DNA of 64,000 nucleotides from Cunninghamia lanceolata (GCA_027924645.1 BSBN01001484.1:682001-746000); one strand, 5' to 3'. Counted from the stretch's first letter, positions 33,515 through 46,452 are shown. Notes: generated by a model from the sequence alone, not told the origin. Translations and numbers: made by a program.

Positions 33515-34691
33515 TGTGATTGATAATTTGGAACTAATGTAGGAACCTATTAAGATACCACAAATACTCTAGAATTCCTACTCAAATTCAATACATCAAT
33601 GAAACTAAAAAAAATGCAGAAAACATAGTTATACCTTTGCAAACTAATTTACCTCATGAAATCCATTGTCTCCTATCTTCTCAATGATCTTGTTGATGAT
33701 GATATTTCTCTCAGAAATATACTTCTTTGCTTTCCAAGATGATAAAGAGATGAATGGATTTTGTGGAATCAACTATGCAATGTGAAGGGTTTCTACAATG
33801 CAACTATGCTAAATGATGAGGATTTTGATATTGCCATGATATTGATATGATGAGATATGAGATTACGAAGCTAAATGATTGTGCAACTATGGAGATTATG
33901 ATACTAATGCAAATGGGGGGCCAAAGGCATGCTTGATAGCTTGATGGAATTTCTACAGCATGTAAGTACTATATCTTATGTGTTACAAAATGGAGATGAG
34001 GAGCTTGCTTTTATAGGTAAAAGAGGCTCAAACCCAAGTGTCAAAAGATCCATGGTGGAGGAATAAGTCTTGTGATGTGTACGATAGAGATTGGATTAGT
34101 TGGGATGAGGGAGATAAAGGTGGGAGTTTTTCCTCCTATGATGACAAGGTGGAGAGAAAGGTGTGAGCAAGAGGCCACTTGTCACAATGCTCTCAAGGAC
34201 CAAAAGACATGGGTCAAAGGAGTCCTTCTTTGTAGGGTTGTTGGAAGGAATCTAGGAACTATGAGACATGTGTCTCTAAGTGTCCTTTGACTATGATGAC
34301 ATGGGAAGACCAAGTTCTAAAGAATAGGGATGGTTAGAGGATAAATAGGACATGTGGGTGAGGATAATTATATAATTAAATATTAAAAGTATTCAATTAT
34401 GTGTGCAACATGATGAGGTGTAAAGTGAGGTGGATATGATGTGGATTTATAGAATTAAGACTTTAGGATAAATGATTAATTAAATAATTTTAGAATTATT
34501 CAATTAAGGATGATTTAGAGGAATTTAGATGATGTAATTAAATAAATTGATTTTTATTTAATTTTTGGAAGATTAAGATGAATGTGAATCAGATAAATAA
34601 ATTAGTATATTTATTTATTGATAGAGGAATAAGAATAAAATAAATATTAAAATATTTATTTAATTCGACTCGAGTCATTTTTAGGTGTATA
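33515..34691 (-). mobile_element. E2 5' LTR
   Basis: Direct match to 10712-11893. On the minus strand it runs from about 34691 to 33515 and ends AATTATCAATCACA. The outer end reads GGTGTATAT on the + strand instead of GGTGTATACA, so the terminal bases have changed. AT-rich palindromes at 34360-34670 are shared with the other copy. Confidence 0.86.
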
Positions 34692-34955
34692 TAGGTGGTA
34701 TTATGGTGCAAGCATATCTCAAGAAGCTTGATGACTCAAATATCTATTATGCCCTAGTTGAGATCGACAAATCCCTCCTTGCAAGTGGTCAATAGACCAT
34801 GTGAGAAACTTCCTATCGCCATTATACTGCACTCTATCCAAATTCTCTATGAGCTTTGTGGGTACTTTATTGGAAATTCCTGTCTATTTCATGTTAATTA
34901 GGTATGAATTATGTAATATAGCATCTTAATAATAATCGCCTTATCTTATCAGTGG

Positions 34956-35000
<45 letters not shown>

Positions 35001-35379
35001 AGTTCATTACATGTTTAACTGAGTTATTGATAGAAATGTCCCTATGATTTATGAAAACATATGGGTTAGAATTATTTAGCATCCATAATATGTTGAGTTA
35101 TTTGGGTGTATAAGTTGTAGCATAACAACTTGATATGTATCAAAACCATGTCATCTTGTATGAGTATGGGTTAATCCTTCAAGGTTAAATTATTTCATTT
35201 TCTTAGTGCTTGGACTTATGACTAGACAAAAGTGGAAGGTAACGTGTATTCTTACCTTAATATTTTACATGGAATATGGTGGCATGGGGTTATGTTAAGT
35301 CTATAGCCATAGATATCTCCTTATATTATGAACTAATAATGAGATTTACTTAATACGAGCTTTGGATTACAGTAACTGT
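34692..35379. other. Sequence between E2 and E3
   Basis: Non-repetitive on inspection, apart from the AT microsatellite. The first 90 bp read VQAYLKKLDDSNIYYALVE and KSLLASG on the + strand, possibly continuing the old frame left of E2. No other gene signal. Confidence 0.4.
34958..34997. repeat. (AT)20 microsatellite
   Basis: Forty bases of perfect alternating A and T. Confidence 0.95.
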
Positions 35380-38050
35380 TGTCACTAGGATTTGCACCCT
35401 TTGTTGAGGGGTTTAGGGCCTCAATAATCCAGTGAAACATTGAGATGATCTCCAAGTGTGGGACTCTACAAGGAGATCAAATCTCCAGAGATAGGTTGGT
35501 TCCTTTGTTGAATGGGATAATCAGCTATTGCTAAGACTAAACCTAATCTATCCATCGTTTGGGAAAAGGGAAAGAAGGATAAAACTAGAAATTAAACAAG
35601 GTGATACACCAGGTTTGAATATAGAACACTCACAGAACTAAAATGCACAAAATAACCAGATACAACTAATAAACTTACACACGTCTAGCAGATTCTAATA
35701 GAGGTAAAGAAAAAGAAAATGATTACAAGGAATTAAACATTCATAGACAAACCAGTCTTAGATTACATAGAGCTAAAACAAGCATGAAGAGGTAAAAACA
35801 ACCAACATGTATTAATCAGAAAGGCATGATTACAACAGAGGAGAGTTCTTTTTGGAGTAGTCTTTGTATCCAACCCTCATTACATCTTTCTTACATGTAT
35901 ATATAGCATTTCATTTCATTGACCTGAATCACTTGTTACAATTAATTCACCCCATGGTCCTGTCAGAAAATATCCCTGCCAGAAGGAATGTCCGTGTGCA
36001 AAATTCAATGTAGAAAATCTCTTGGATCATGAGGTACCTAGGAGATATTTGTTGCCTTGAATGTAGGCAGTTGATTCATCATCTAGAACAATGAATACAA
36101 AATATCTAGAAAAGAAGTAGCTGAGCAGATCAGATTCTGCATTAATGGCTGAAGATATTCAAATATTTTCCTGCCAAAATCCCCTTATACAGAGCTTTTA
36201 CAACACTTTAAATATTCAAATTCAAATATTTAAAGCTCACAATACATTACAACTCTATTTTTTCTGATTTCTTAATTTTCTAGAAATTCTGACCTTTATT
36301 TTGCCTTATCGGCAAAATCTGCATTTTACAAACCATTCTATTTTTGCCACCTGCATATTTCATCTTTAGTTGGCAATTTTTCCATTTTCTAAACTATTCT
36401 CACTTTTTCAACTTTTGCCCTTATCGGCAAAATGTCACTTTCTAACTTTCCTTTGGCTCCACCTTTTCTTCTTTGTCGGTAGAATCCTATTTTGCTGAAC
36501 TTTGCCTTTGCTTTTCTTTTTCATATCTCTTTTGCTTTATCAGAAAAACTATCTTTTCTCAAACTTTGGCTTGGCTTCATTGTTTTCCCTTTATTGACAA
36601 AATCCCATTTTGTTGAACCAAGCCTTGTTTTCTTCTGTTCTTTCTCTATTGGCAAAGTTCCAACTTTTCAAACTTTACCTCTCTATCTTCTTTATTAGAA
36701 AAGTCCCACTTTTCTGAACCTTTAGCCTTGTGTCTTTTTTGCCTTATTAGCAAAATGTGTCTTTGGTGAACTTTCTTTGGTTGCCCCCTTTGTCGGTGAT
36801 TTCAAACTTTTTCTAACCTTAGCCTTGCTTCATCTTTTTTGCCTTATCAACAAAAAACCACTGTTACGAACCAAGCTTACTTTTTTCCTTATTGACAAAA
36901 ACACCATTTCTCAAACTTTTCTTTTGGCCAACTTTTGTCTCTTTATTGGAAAAACTTCACTTTTGCAAACTTTGCCTTTTGGTCTATCTTTTCTCTTTGT
37001 TGGTGAAAAGGCACTTTTTTGAACCAACTATTTCCACTTTTGCTTCCTTCTTTATTGACCAATCGCTTTATCAATGAACTTGAGGAATTCTGAACTTTCA
37101 AAGAGTTCTACTTTTTACCGATTTGCTGATAAGGCTTTCTTTTCTTTCCTTTACTTAGCCATTTTTATGTTTCCTATTTTGCCTTATCAAAAAAATCATC
37201 AACTTTCAAACCAAGCCTTCTTTGCTAGCAAAAATTCATTTTGCTGAACCATTCTCCTTAGTCGTTTCTTCACTCTTCTTTTGCCTTATCGGTGAAATCC
37301 CTATCAGTGAAAACCTTGAAATTTCAAACTTTCAATGCCTGAGCTGATTTTTCACTCTTTATCGGCCCATTTTCTCCTTCACAAACCTTTCTCCCTTGCC
37401 TTTGTTTATCCCTTTGTCAGCAATTTTCCCTATCGGGGAACCAAGGAAATCTCAAACTTTTGGAAAGTTTGCACTTTGTGAAAAATGCCGACAAAGCCTT
37501 TGTCTTCCTTCCTTTATCGGGAAATCACCCAATCGGAGAACTTAAGAATTTTTGAAATTGGGAAAAGTTTGAACTTTTGGGAAATCACCAATAAAGGTAT
37601 TCCTTGCTCTCTTTTGCCTTAGACAAATTTTTGAAGAAACCCCACTCACTTGGCCCTTTGTCGGCAAATCACCGAATCAACGAACTTTTGAAAATGCAAA
37701 CTTTTGGAAAAGCTCATGAAACATGGAAATTACTGATAAAGAGAAAGAGCCTTCTTTCCTTAGTCAAATTTTGAGTTTTCTTCCCTTTGTCAATGAATCG
37801 GCCAGTTGAGGAACTGGGCTATTTGCGAACCTGAAGTTTTGCTGACAAAGGCCAAAAAATGCCTAAAAACTAAGGCAAAGACTTAAAAATTTCTCAGTTT
37901 TTCTGGGTTTTTAACAAGGATTCTTCATAGGAATTTTTAGGAATTTTTGCAAGGATATACACTAAAATTTGAAGGATATAAGACACTTAAGGGATTACAA
38001 CAAAATTTTCAAGTTGGGCTATTTGACTTTGGAAAGAGGAAAATAGGTCA
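35380..38050 (-). mobile_element. E3 3' LTR
   Basis: It starts TGTCACTAGGATTTGC and ends AAAATAGGTCA on the + strand, about 2.67 kb, matching 50340-53027. Most of it is the palindromic repeat array. The first 900 bp are unique sequence shared by both LTRs. Confidence 0.85.
36290..37870. repeat. Palindromic GCCTTATCGGCAAAA array, left copy
   Basis: Irregular units of about 45-65 bp contain TTTTGCCTTATCGGCAAAA-like short inverted repeats, then CCCATTTTGCTGAACC and a pyrimidine-rich stretch. Over 25 units are recognisable. The CG in the loop is often TG or CA, as in TTATTGGC or TTATCAGC. Confidence 0.8.
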
Positions 38051-38309
38051 ACATTTTGGTGACCTCTCAGGGATGTTTGCCTGCTAAACAAATGGACCAA
38101 TGGCCTTAAGCATCCATTGGGTATGGAGTCAAAAAGGGACTGTAGTAGGTCAAAACAATTGAAACCCTGCCTTCAAAACAACACCAAAAAGGGAAACAAG
38201 GCCTGCATGCTCCTAATGAGAGTGCAACCTGTGCAACAACACTTATTGAAGGGAAAACTAAAGTAGAAACAAAAATAAAACAATATGTACACAATATCTC
38301 AGACCAACC
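38051..38309 (-). other. E3 3' untranslated segment
   Basis: About 260 bp between the integrase stop and the 3' LTR. The expected polypurine tract is weak: GAGAGGTCACCAAAATG lies next to the LTR on the minus strand. Confidence 0.45.
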
Positions 38310-39475
38310 TTAGAGGTAAGGTTTGAGATGGATCCCATTGACTAAGATTGGTAGAACTTCACCATCCAGCCCTAAAAGAATGAAAACATTGGCTTGCTTG
38401 TAGTTGATGATGATATATGGCCCAGTCCAAAGTGTATCAGACTTAGTGTGGCCTCCAGGTTTGGCTCGATCAACATTCCATTTGAGAACAAGATCACCCT
38501 CCTTGAAGGTTTGAGCCTTGGCCTTCTTGTCAAAATACCTCTTGGTCTACCTTTGATGTTCTTCTAAGGTAGCCATGGATGACTATCTATGTTCTTCTAG
38601 TTCAGTCAATTTAGCCACTCTTATAGACCTAGCATCTTCTCCTTCTAGTTCTAATTGCTAAGCCAATTCTAATACAGGAAGCTCCAAAGATATAGGTAAT
38701 CTAGCCTCTCTTCCATACACAAGAACAAAAGGAGAGTTACCGATGGCTCTCTTGTAAGTGATCTTATCAGCCCAAAGAGCTAATTTGATCTTATTGTGCC
38801 ATCGCCTCTGGTTTGTCTCCATGGTCCTCTTTAGAATTCTGATTAGGTTCTTGTTATTGGATTCAACTAGCTCATTACCTTGGGGTAATAGTTGGATGAA
38901 GTCTTCAAGAACAAATTATATTTTAGAGCCTGATCAACAATTCTAAAACCAGTGAAAGCCTTTGCATCATCAGAAATAATGGTATGATGAGCTCCAAACC
39001 TTGTCATGATTTCTTCCAAGAAATCCATGATTGCTGACTCAGTGGCCTTTTTGAGTGAGACTGCTTTAACCCACTTGGTGAAGTAGTCTATTGTAGTCAA
39101 AACCCACTTGTGACCAACATTGGAAGTAGGGTGTATCATGCCAATGAAATCCAATCCCCACTATGAGAAGGGTTGATCCACCTGAATAGGATGGAGTCGG
39201 AGGGCTGCCAATCGTTTCTTTCCAACAAAGAGAGCACACTCTTTGCATTTTCTTACCCATACATGGGCATCATTGAATAATGTGGGCCAAAAATAATCTG
39301 CCCTCATTATTTTCATCGTTGTATCTCTAGCAGAGAAGTGACCTCTAGCTGGGCCAACATGAAACCCACTGAGTAATCTATTAATTTGATCTTCCTCTAT
39401 GCATCTTAGTAAGACTCCATCCAGGTTTCTCTTGAAGAGAACACCATCCACCAAAGCGTAAGGAATAGACTACAA
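38310..39475 (-). pseudogene. pol: E3 integrase
   Basis: The zinc domain is near 39280-39400 (GFHVGPARGHFSA ... CKECALFVG). The catalytic core begins near 39154: MDFIGMIHPTSN, TTIDYFTKW, IISDDAKAF and, after a frame break, GNELVESNNKN, so the DDE residues are present. The frame is lost near 38885, where SNYYP is followed by a one-base deletion in a C run. The C-terminal domain is readable to LVNGIHLKPYL with a stop at 38310-38312. It is similar to the E1 integrase at 720-2050, which also ends NGIYLKHFN, so E1 and E3 belong to one lineage. Confidence 0.85.
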
Positions 39476-40566
39476 CTTGGAGTTTCTTCTTTTAGTTCTA
39501 TCCAATCCATAGGGATACTCACCAGTAGATAGGAACTTGGCCATATCTATTGTCCAAGAACTCACATTTGTTGATTCAGCTGTAGGTTCTACCTCATTCA
39601 AATGGTAAGATGAACTCACTTTATCTACAGTAGTTTGAGTTAGCTATTCACATAGTCCTCTACCTCTAATCAACTTAGTGGCTTTGATGATCACATCATA
39701 CTCTAGGATCTTAGTAACCCAACTCGCTCTCTTTTCACTAATTTCAATGCCCATTATATAATCTCTCACACTAGGATGAGAAACTAAAGATTTGATATGA
39801 ATATTTGCCAGCATATATCTAATTTTTTTCAAGGCTCTAACAATGGAAAATACTTATTTATCCATGGGACTATATCTGACCTCATAATCTTTCAAGATCT
39901 GACTGAAGAAGGCCAGGGGTTGCTCCATTCCTTATTCATTTTGTTGCATCAGAACATCAACAATGTTGCTCTCTCCTCCATGTGCATAAAGGATGAAGTC
40001 CTCGTAATTTGGGTTCATGAGAGTAGGAGCCTGGGCAATCTCTTCTTTGATCTTCTCAAAACCATCTTTCCCTTAGTCTATTTAAAGACAACATCTTTCT
40101 TAAGCATAAGGGTTAGAGGGTTCACCAAGTCGACAGAGTTAGGAATGAACTTCCTAACAAAGTTGAGCTACCGCATAAATGATTGTAAAGATTTTTTGTG
40201 AGTAGGCAGAGGAAGAGAAAGAAGAACTGATGTTCTTTCAGGATCTATGGAGATCCCATCCTTAGACACTCTATGGCCCATAAGATTACCCTGAGCAACA
40301 ACAAAAATACATTTTTAGGGTTCAGGGACATCCCAAACTCTCTCCATATTTGGAAGACTTTCTCTAGATGCTCCATATGATTTTCTCCTCTCTTGGAGAA
40401 GACTGTGATATCATCCAGATAAATCAGGATGAACTTGTTTATAAAACCTTCGAAGGCAATGTCCATCGCCCTCTGAAATGTGGCACCAACATTAGAAAGA
40501 GCAAATGGCATTTTTACATATACCATGGTTCCCCAATTAGTTGTAAATGTTTTAAATCTATCCTCC
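39476..40566 (-). pseudogene. pol: E3 reverse transcriptase (second part) and RNase H
   Basis: From 40566 down: WGTMVYVKMPFALSNVGATFQRAM and the intact polymerase box ILIYLDDITVFS at about 40420, then the RT end and RNase H. RNase H closes with ISEKRASWVTKILEYDVIIK and ATKLIRGRGLCE, the Tat-type junction also seen in E1. TAG follows GLCE. Several frame breaks lie between 40245 and 39830. The first part of RT is on the far side of the copia insertion at 46453-46860. Confidence 0.82.
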
Positions 40567-40571
40567 TCTTT
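40567..40571 (+). repeat. Target duplication TCTTT, left
   Basis: TCTTT precedes the copia 5' LTR and recurs at 46448-46452 after the 3' LTR. Confidence 0.9.
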
Positions 40572-41623
40572 TGTTGGGAATTAAGGTGTCTCAACCTTGA
40601 TAATTCCTTGTATTTTTACATTATATTTATTTAATTATTGCCTATTGTATTAATTGGATGCAAATCCTATGTTGTCATATTGTGGGAGTTGGCACGGTGA
40701 TGTGTCATCCTACATGGCATATAACCACATGTAATTTTGTCCTCACATGATTAGATAGGCATCCCACTTAGTGGTAGGAATATTTTTCCATGTGTTGGCA
40801 TCTTGGATGTTGTGTAAGGGAATATTGATTGAAACAGTCATGACAGATTCCTATGACAGTTTTATGACATGTAAGAGTCAGAAATAGAAGGTTCTATGAT
40901 AGGTGAAGACATGTGTCACAAGGCATCTTGGAATAAGGTATCTTTGGGTGCCCCAAGGAGGGTTATGACATGTTGTAAGAGAATATGCTATTTATAGCCT
41001 ATTTATGATAAATTCTCTTACAACTGTAAGTTATGACAACTATGACAAATTTCTATGTCAGTCGATTAGTGCATAAGAGCATCTGTCATTGCCCAAATTG
41101 GAAATAGGTGACCATATTGGGATGGTTTGATATGATAAGTGTCATGACCATGCTACAGTGTTGGACAAGTGTCCCTAGGTGTGGGTTTTGGGCCATGAGG
41201 CCAAGTTGGACGCCCATTCCAAGATATGTTCAGTTTTGCCTTGAAAACTTCATTATAAGTAGGTGCTTGGAGAGGAGATTGAGAGGGTGATTAACAAGTG
41301 TTGTTATGCTACTAGTTTGTCTCCAGATACGAGTGTCAAAGACTCCTGAGAGCTTGCATTGCAAGTGTATTGTAAACCATTACAATTTTGATAATAAATT
41401 GTGCAGGTTTTGGAGTGTGGGGTTTTTCACCCGATAAGGGTTTTCCCCACGTATATCTTGTGTCTCTCTTCTTCTATCTTACATTCTTATGTTGTTTGCT
41501 TCTGCAATATCTCTATTGTTGTGTTAAACATTCTATAATTGTAAAGGTTAAAATGAATTTGCACTCTTCTCTCCTCATTAGATTAGTGTAGGAAGTGATT
41601 TCTGCATACCTAGCTTCCTTTCA
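40572..41623 (+). mobile_element. 5' LTR of the nested copia
   Basis: TGTTGGGAATTAAGG...CTTCCTTTCA. Contains repeated TGACA-like words near 40840-40900 and the GTGGGGTTTTTCACCC / AAGGGTTTTCCCCAC motif at 41415-41450. Confidence 0.93.
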
Positions 41624-41625
41624 GT

Positions 41626-41637
41626 TGGTATCAGAGC
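41626..41637 (+). promoter_or_regulatory. Primer-binding site of the nested copia
   Basis: TGGTATCAGAGC is an exact match to the plant initiator-Met tRNA primer site, two bases after the LTR. Confidence 0.93.
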
Positions 41638-44600
41638 TATTCTCTTTGGTCCTAGTTGTTGGATAGGGATTTTGTGCACTAATCTTCGGTTGAGTGGGAG
41701 TCTGTGCAGAGTATTCTAAAATCTTGTTGCAGGAATGAGATGGCAGGCACATCTAGAAGAATACATATGAAGATGTTTATCAGCACAAATTTTGAGTTAT
41801 GGAAAATTAAGATGGAGTGTTACTGAGTTGATCATGTGGTTACATTTAGTATGATATTGATCTAGAGCTCCTGTTTGATAGTATGCAATAACCCTCATGC
41901 ATGGTGGTTATGTTCTATCATTCTATGGTCATTTGCAACAAAGTATTCATGTTGGGTGTTCGTTCTTGGCTCCCTGATCACATGGAGAAACTTGGGTTGC
42001 CATGGCTATGGTTTAATGTGCTTATGTTGGGTGCTTGGTTTTAGTCCCTGGCATTGGAAGACATTGTCTTGTTAACCCCGAATGCATGTAGGCTGTGGAG
42101 TTAATCTTTGGATGGTTTGAAAGCTCTTGGAATAGCCTAGCTTCTCTGTATGCTTATACATGGTGATGGTTGTGGAGTTGGCCTACAAGTGGGCCTGAAG
42201 TTCTTGGATCTCTATTTCATTTAGTTGGTTATACTTTCATGTCTCAGTTTCATATTGATTTGATTTGAGGGTTATGCTTATCTATGTTATTCCATTATTT
42301 TGGTTTAACTCTATTGGTGATTTTCAAACTTGTGGATCTTCCAGGTGATAAGTGGATATGGATTTGCATATATGTCAGTGACATAGTGGTTTTGTAGGTT
42401 TTACATGGTTAATCAAAACTTGTGGTTTTGTAAATATGCAGACAAACTATTTTTTTCAGATTATGATTCCTTGGGAGTGTTTCTGGATGTAAGATAGTTG
42501 TAGATTTGTATGTATGCCCCATGCATAGTGTGAGGAGGTTTGTATCTTTCTCAGTGTGGAGATGTTGGTATGTGATTTATCACTCATCATTTCTAAAGCA
42601 TATGCTTGATTAGTTCATTGACTACGATCACTCGTTTGTGGACTTGTTGGCAAATTGAATCTAGAATTGATTTGATGGTTGATTCTTGAAGTCTACAGAT
42701 TGTCTTCTTTGGTATCTCAGTTTGTAGGTTACTAATGTAATGATGAGTTTGCATGTTATATTTGTTTCAGATCTTTGAGTTATGTAGTTTGTGGATTAGC
42801 TACCCATTAGCTATAGTGAGATGACTCAAATGTGGACTATCTTTATCCAGGGGTTTGATTCAGTGTTTATGTAGATTTTGTTAGTTGGCCTTGTTTGTGG
42901 TCATTTGTGTATTGGTATGTTGCATTGGGATAAGAGGATGGATAATTACAGTGCATGGATAGTTAATTATTGGGACTTATACCATGTTTATCATGATGTC
43001 ATGGATAGCTTGGTTACACAGTTTAGTGTAAGCTTTTGACAGTGATGGTTTTATCTTCTTGACATGAGATCTTGGTTCTAGTTCATTCTTTTATGTTGCT
43101 GATATTGCACATGACAATTGTTAGATTATGTTAGAACCTTGGATGATCTTCATTGAGAGGATGGTTATCATAATTCCTTGATAAGCTCGGTATCACAGTT
43201 TCAGTGGGAGTTTCAGCAGTGATGTTGGATTCATCATAAGTGATGGATGATCTTCTGCAGTGGATATTGGTGTCATGGAGGAGCTCTTGGTTTTGAGAGT
43301 TCTTTGACATTTTCAGTTTTGTTGTTAGGAGATGGTTATCTTCATATGTTTGGAGATGTTGACATCTTAGTTGAGGTGTCGGGTTTATGTTTTGTCAGTA
43401 TGACATGTTTATCCTTTATTTAGAGATGTTATTATGTCATGGTTTACTCTTGATGCTAGCTTAAAGTTTTGGCATGATACAGATTCTATTGAGACATGAT
43501 GTATGCATCATTGTACACTTTGTTGTGTGTGATCTTCTTACAAGGAAATGGTTATATCATGATGTCATGATGGGCTTCTTGATCATGCAGATGTGCAGTG
43601 GGAGTTCTGACAATGATCTTGTCTATTCTCTTTGGTTTTAAGTATTAATCATTTGCTTGAAGCTTCATGATTTTGCAGGATGCATTTGAAGTTGGCATGT
43701 ATTAGTTGATGGATGCTCATGGATACTAGAGAGACTTGAGGTGAGGCTTGAGATCTCTTGTTGTAGGGATCATGTGTTGGAATGGTTAAGTTTCAGCAGA
43801 AAGACTGAGAAGCCTTCACTTGTTATGGACGTGAGTTCATATTTGAACTTGAGAGGAGTTGTTCTTGGAGAGAGTATATGAGACTCAGTGTATCTCAATG
43901 AATCATTCTCATTCCCCACTCTCAGTTCACTCAACATAAAATGTTCTGATAGGTATTGCCCAGGTTATTTCAGATTCATTTTGTTTTATTCTTTGATTTC
44001 TCATGGATATGAATCTTGAGCTACATTTATTGGCTCTAGAGGTTTCATTTGAGGGATGTTAGCATGGTTATCCTCTTGATTCCTATGTTTTGTTTTATGT
44101 TCATTTATGAGAAGTTTAGGAGATGTGATTGGGCTTATTCCTTGTTATGGAATGGTTGATTTTGATCTACCTTGATTAGAGAGGCTTACATCGATATTGA
44201 TGTTTATTTGATCTTATGAGATTGAATGGTTGGGTGTTGTTAAGGCTTTTCAATTGGGGTTTTGTGAAGGAGATCATACTTGGCACAACTTAGCACTTGG
44301 TGGTGTTGGCAGAAGGACGTGATATGGTTTGCTGTTTCTCTTTATGGTCTCTTTTTCTTCCTAGAGGTTCTTATTCATCTAGTATGATCACTGGGTTTGT
44401 GGTCATCTAATGTTGTTGTACTTTATTGTTTTTTGGCAACAGTATGTGTTCTTTTTAGATGTGGACTTGGGAGAAGTGGAGGAGATCAGAGGTGAGAAAG
44501 TGAGCAGAAAACTATCTGTGGAAGTATGCTCTGTTTTGCAGCAGTTGGTTGTAGTTTGTAGATCATTGTGATTGTTCTTTGTATTATATGTTTGGATTAT

Positions 44601-45387
44601 GAGCCATCTTTTTATGTAAGTGCTGATTGGTAGACTTTGAGTTGCTTTGGTTGGCATTGCTCATGCAGTTTGATTCCTAGGTTGTATGTATATCTTTGGT
44701 AGATTGTTTTTCATTGGAACGTAGTATCAAAGGTCTTCAAATTTTTTGTACATCAATGGTTTTGGTGTGTTTGTTATCATGGGAGATGGTAACTTTGAGA
44801 AGGATAGTGGATTATACAGGGATGAGAGTTGCAGTATGGGTTGAATATGTCATGTGCAAAAGTTCTATCAATGGTGGTTTTTTAAGCTGGATGTAAACAA
44901 CTAGCTGTGGTTGTTGTTCTAACTATCTTTGGAGCTTACGTACTTGATCTTGTTTTGAAGATGTTTGGACTTCAAAGTTATGTTCTGTTAACTGGTTTGA
45001 AGTTGGATACATTGGTGTGTCTATGTGGCATTTAGTGTTTCATCATATTTTTGGCATTCTAATCTCTTATCATGTTGGTGATCACTTGGAAGATGTTACA
45101 GGTGCTTCTGTAAAGCTAGTGAGCATAGTGGAGTTCAGTTGAGCTGAGTATTTGGCAGCTACTCATGCTTGCAAGGAAGCCATTTGGCTTAAGAGATATT
45201 GTGTTCAGATATTAGTGTTGGTGTAGGACAATTTACTATCTGTTGTGACAGTCAGAGTGTGATGTTGTAGATGCAATAATGAAACTAGTGGGTACAAAGA
45301 AGTTCAGATGGTGTTCAAAGTCTATGGGCTTTTCGGCCTATAGAAGTTAAATCCTATTTTTCTATTGGCTCTTACAAGGTGTTCGAC
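41638..45387 (+). pseudogene. Eroded gag-pol of the nested copia
   Basis: Only the two ends are recognisable. At 41739 a frame begins MAGTSRRIHMKMFISTNFELWKIKME, the typical copia Gag start (F.GTNFELWK.KM). Near 45140-45250 the RNase H end reads AEYLAATHACKEAIWLKRY, with TGA upstream of it where the STTE...AEY block is expected, then a degraded DSQS-like segment. The 3.3 kb between is T-rich, with many stops in all frames and no domain I can read; it may be internally rearranged. Confidence 0.7.
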
Positions 45388-45398
45388 AAGTGGGAGAA
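45388..45398 (+). promoter_or_regulatory. Polypurine tract of the nested copia
   Basis: CAAGTGGGAGAA directly precedes the 3' LTR, the usual form in many plant copia elements. Confidence 0.85.
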
Positions 45399-46447
45399 TG
45401 TTGGGAATTAAGGTGTCTCAACCTTGATAATTCCTTGTATTTTTACATTATATTTACTTAATTATTGCCTATTGTATTAATTGGATGCAAATCCTATGTT
45501 GTCATATTGTGGGAGTTGGCATGGTGATGTGTCATCCTACATGGCATATGACCACATGTAATTTTGTCCTCACATGGGGAGATAGGTGCCCCACTTAGTG
45601 GTAGGAATAATTTGCCATGTGTCGGCATCTTGGATATTGTGTAAGGGAATATTGACTAAAACGGTCATGACAGATTCCTATGACCGTTTTATGACATGTA
45701 AGAGTCAGAAATAAAAGGTTCTATGATAGGTGAAGACATGTGTCGCAAGGAATCTTGGAAGAAGGCATATTTGGGTGCCCCAAGGAGGGCTATGACATGT
45801 TGTAAGAGAATATGCTATTTATAGCTTGTTTATGATAGATTCTCTTACAGCTGTAAGTTATGACAGCTATGATAGATTCTACGACAGTCGGTTGGTGCGT
45901 AAGAGCATTTGTTTTTTCTGAAATTGGAAATAGGCAACCATATTGGGATGGGGTGATATGACAAGTGTCATGACCATGCTGCAATGTTGGACAAGTGTCC
46001 CTAGGCATGGGTTTTGGGCCATGAGGCCAAGTTGGATGTCCATTCCAAGATATGTTTAGTTTTACCTTGAAAACTTCATCATAAGCAGGTGCTTGGAGAG
46101 GAGATTGAGAGGGTGATTAACATGTGTTGTTATGCTACTAGTTTGTCTCTAGATACGAGTTTCAAAGACTCCTGAGAGCTTGCATTGCAAGTGTATTGTA
46201 AACCATTACAGTTTTGATAATACATTGTGCAGGTTTTGGAGTGTGGGGTTTTTCACCCGATAAGGGTTTTCCCCACGTATATCTTGTCTCTCTTCTTCTG
46301 TCTTACATTCTTATGTTGTTTTCTACTACAATATCTCTATTGTTGTGTTAAAATTTTTGTAATTGTAAAGGTTGAAATAAATTTTTACTCTTCTCTCCTC
46401 ATTAGATTAGTGTAGGAAGCGATTTTTGTATACCTAGCTTCCTTTCA
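45399..46447 (+). mobile_element. 3' LTR of the nested copia
   Basis: Matches 40572-41623, with the conserved motif at 46241-46276. Confidence 0.93.
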
Positions 46448-46452
46448 TCTTT
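46448..46452 (+). repeat. Target duplication TCTTT, right
   Basis: Pairs with 40567-40571. Confidence 0.9.

Larger units (their letters stand above)
10712..34691 (-). mobile_element. E2: Tat-lineage Ty3/gypsy element with antisense PMD gene, nested insertions
   Basis: Two direct LTR copies (10712-11893 and 33515-34691) bound a minus-strand internal region. In transcription order it holds: primer site, long repeat-rich leader, gag, protease, RT, RNase H, archaeal-type RNase H, integrase, then an antisense (+ strand) PMD gene and a polypurine tract. Inside it lie a copia fragment with a gag-only element, and a solo LTR. The first 220 bp of the two LTRs differ at about 14 sites by eye, so it is an old insertion. 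The left flank GGTAG and right flank AGGTGG do not give a clean target duplication. Confidence 0.85.
40572..46447 (+). mobile_element. Complete but decayed Ty1/copia element nested in E3
   Basis: LTRs of 1052 and 1049 bp, Met-tRNA primer site, about 3.8 kb of internal DNA, GTGGGAGAA polypurine tract and TCTTT target duplications. The two LTRs differ at about 24 sites in the first 410 bp by eye, roughly ten times more than the gag-only element at 13460, so this is a much older insertion. No open frame exceeds 85 codons inside. Confidence 0.92.

Noticed and set aside
36492..37077. Phe/Leu-rich membrane-protein-like ORFs in the E3 LTRs
   Set aside because: They are translations of the pyrimidine-rich palindromic array, present in both LTRs in shifting frames.
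41638..45387. A second nested element or host gene inside the copia internal region
   Set aside because: The T-rich stretch has no LTR pair, terminal repeats or domain; the only recognisable pieces are copia gag and RNase H ends.
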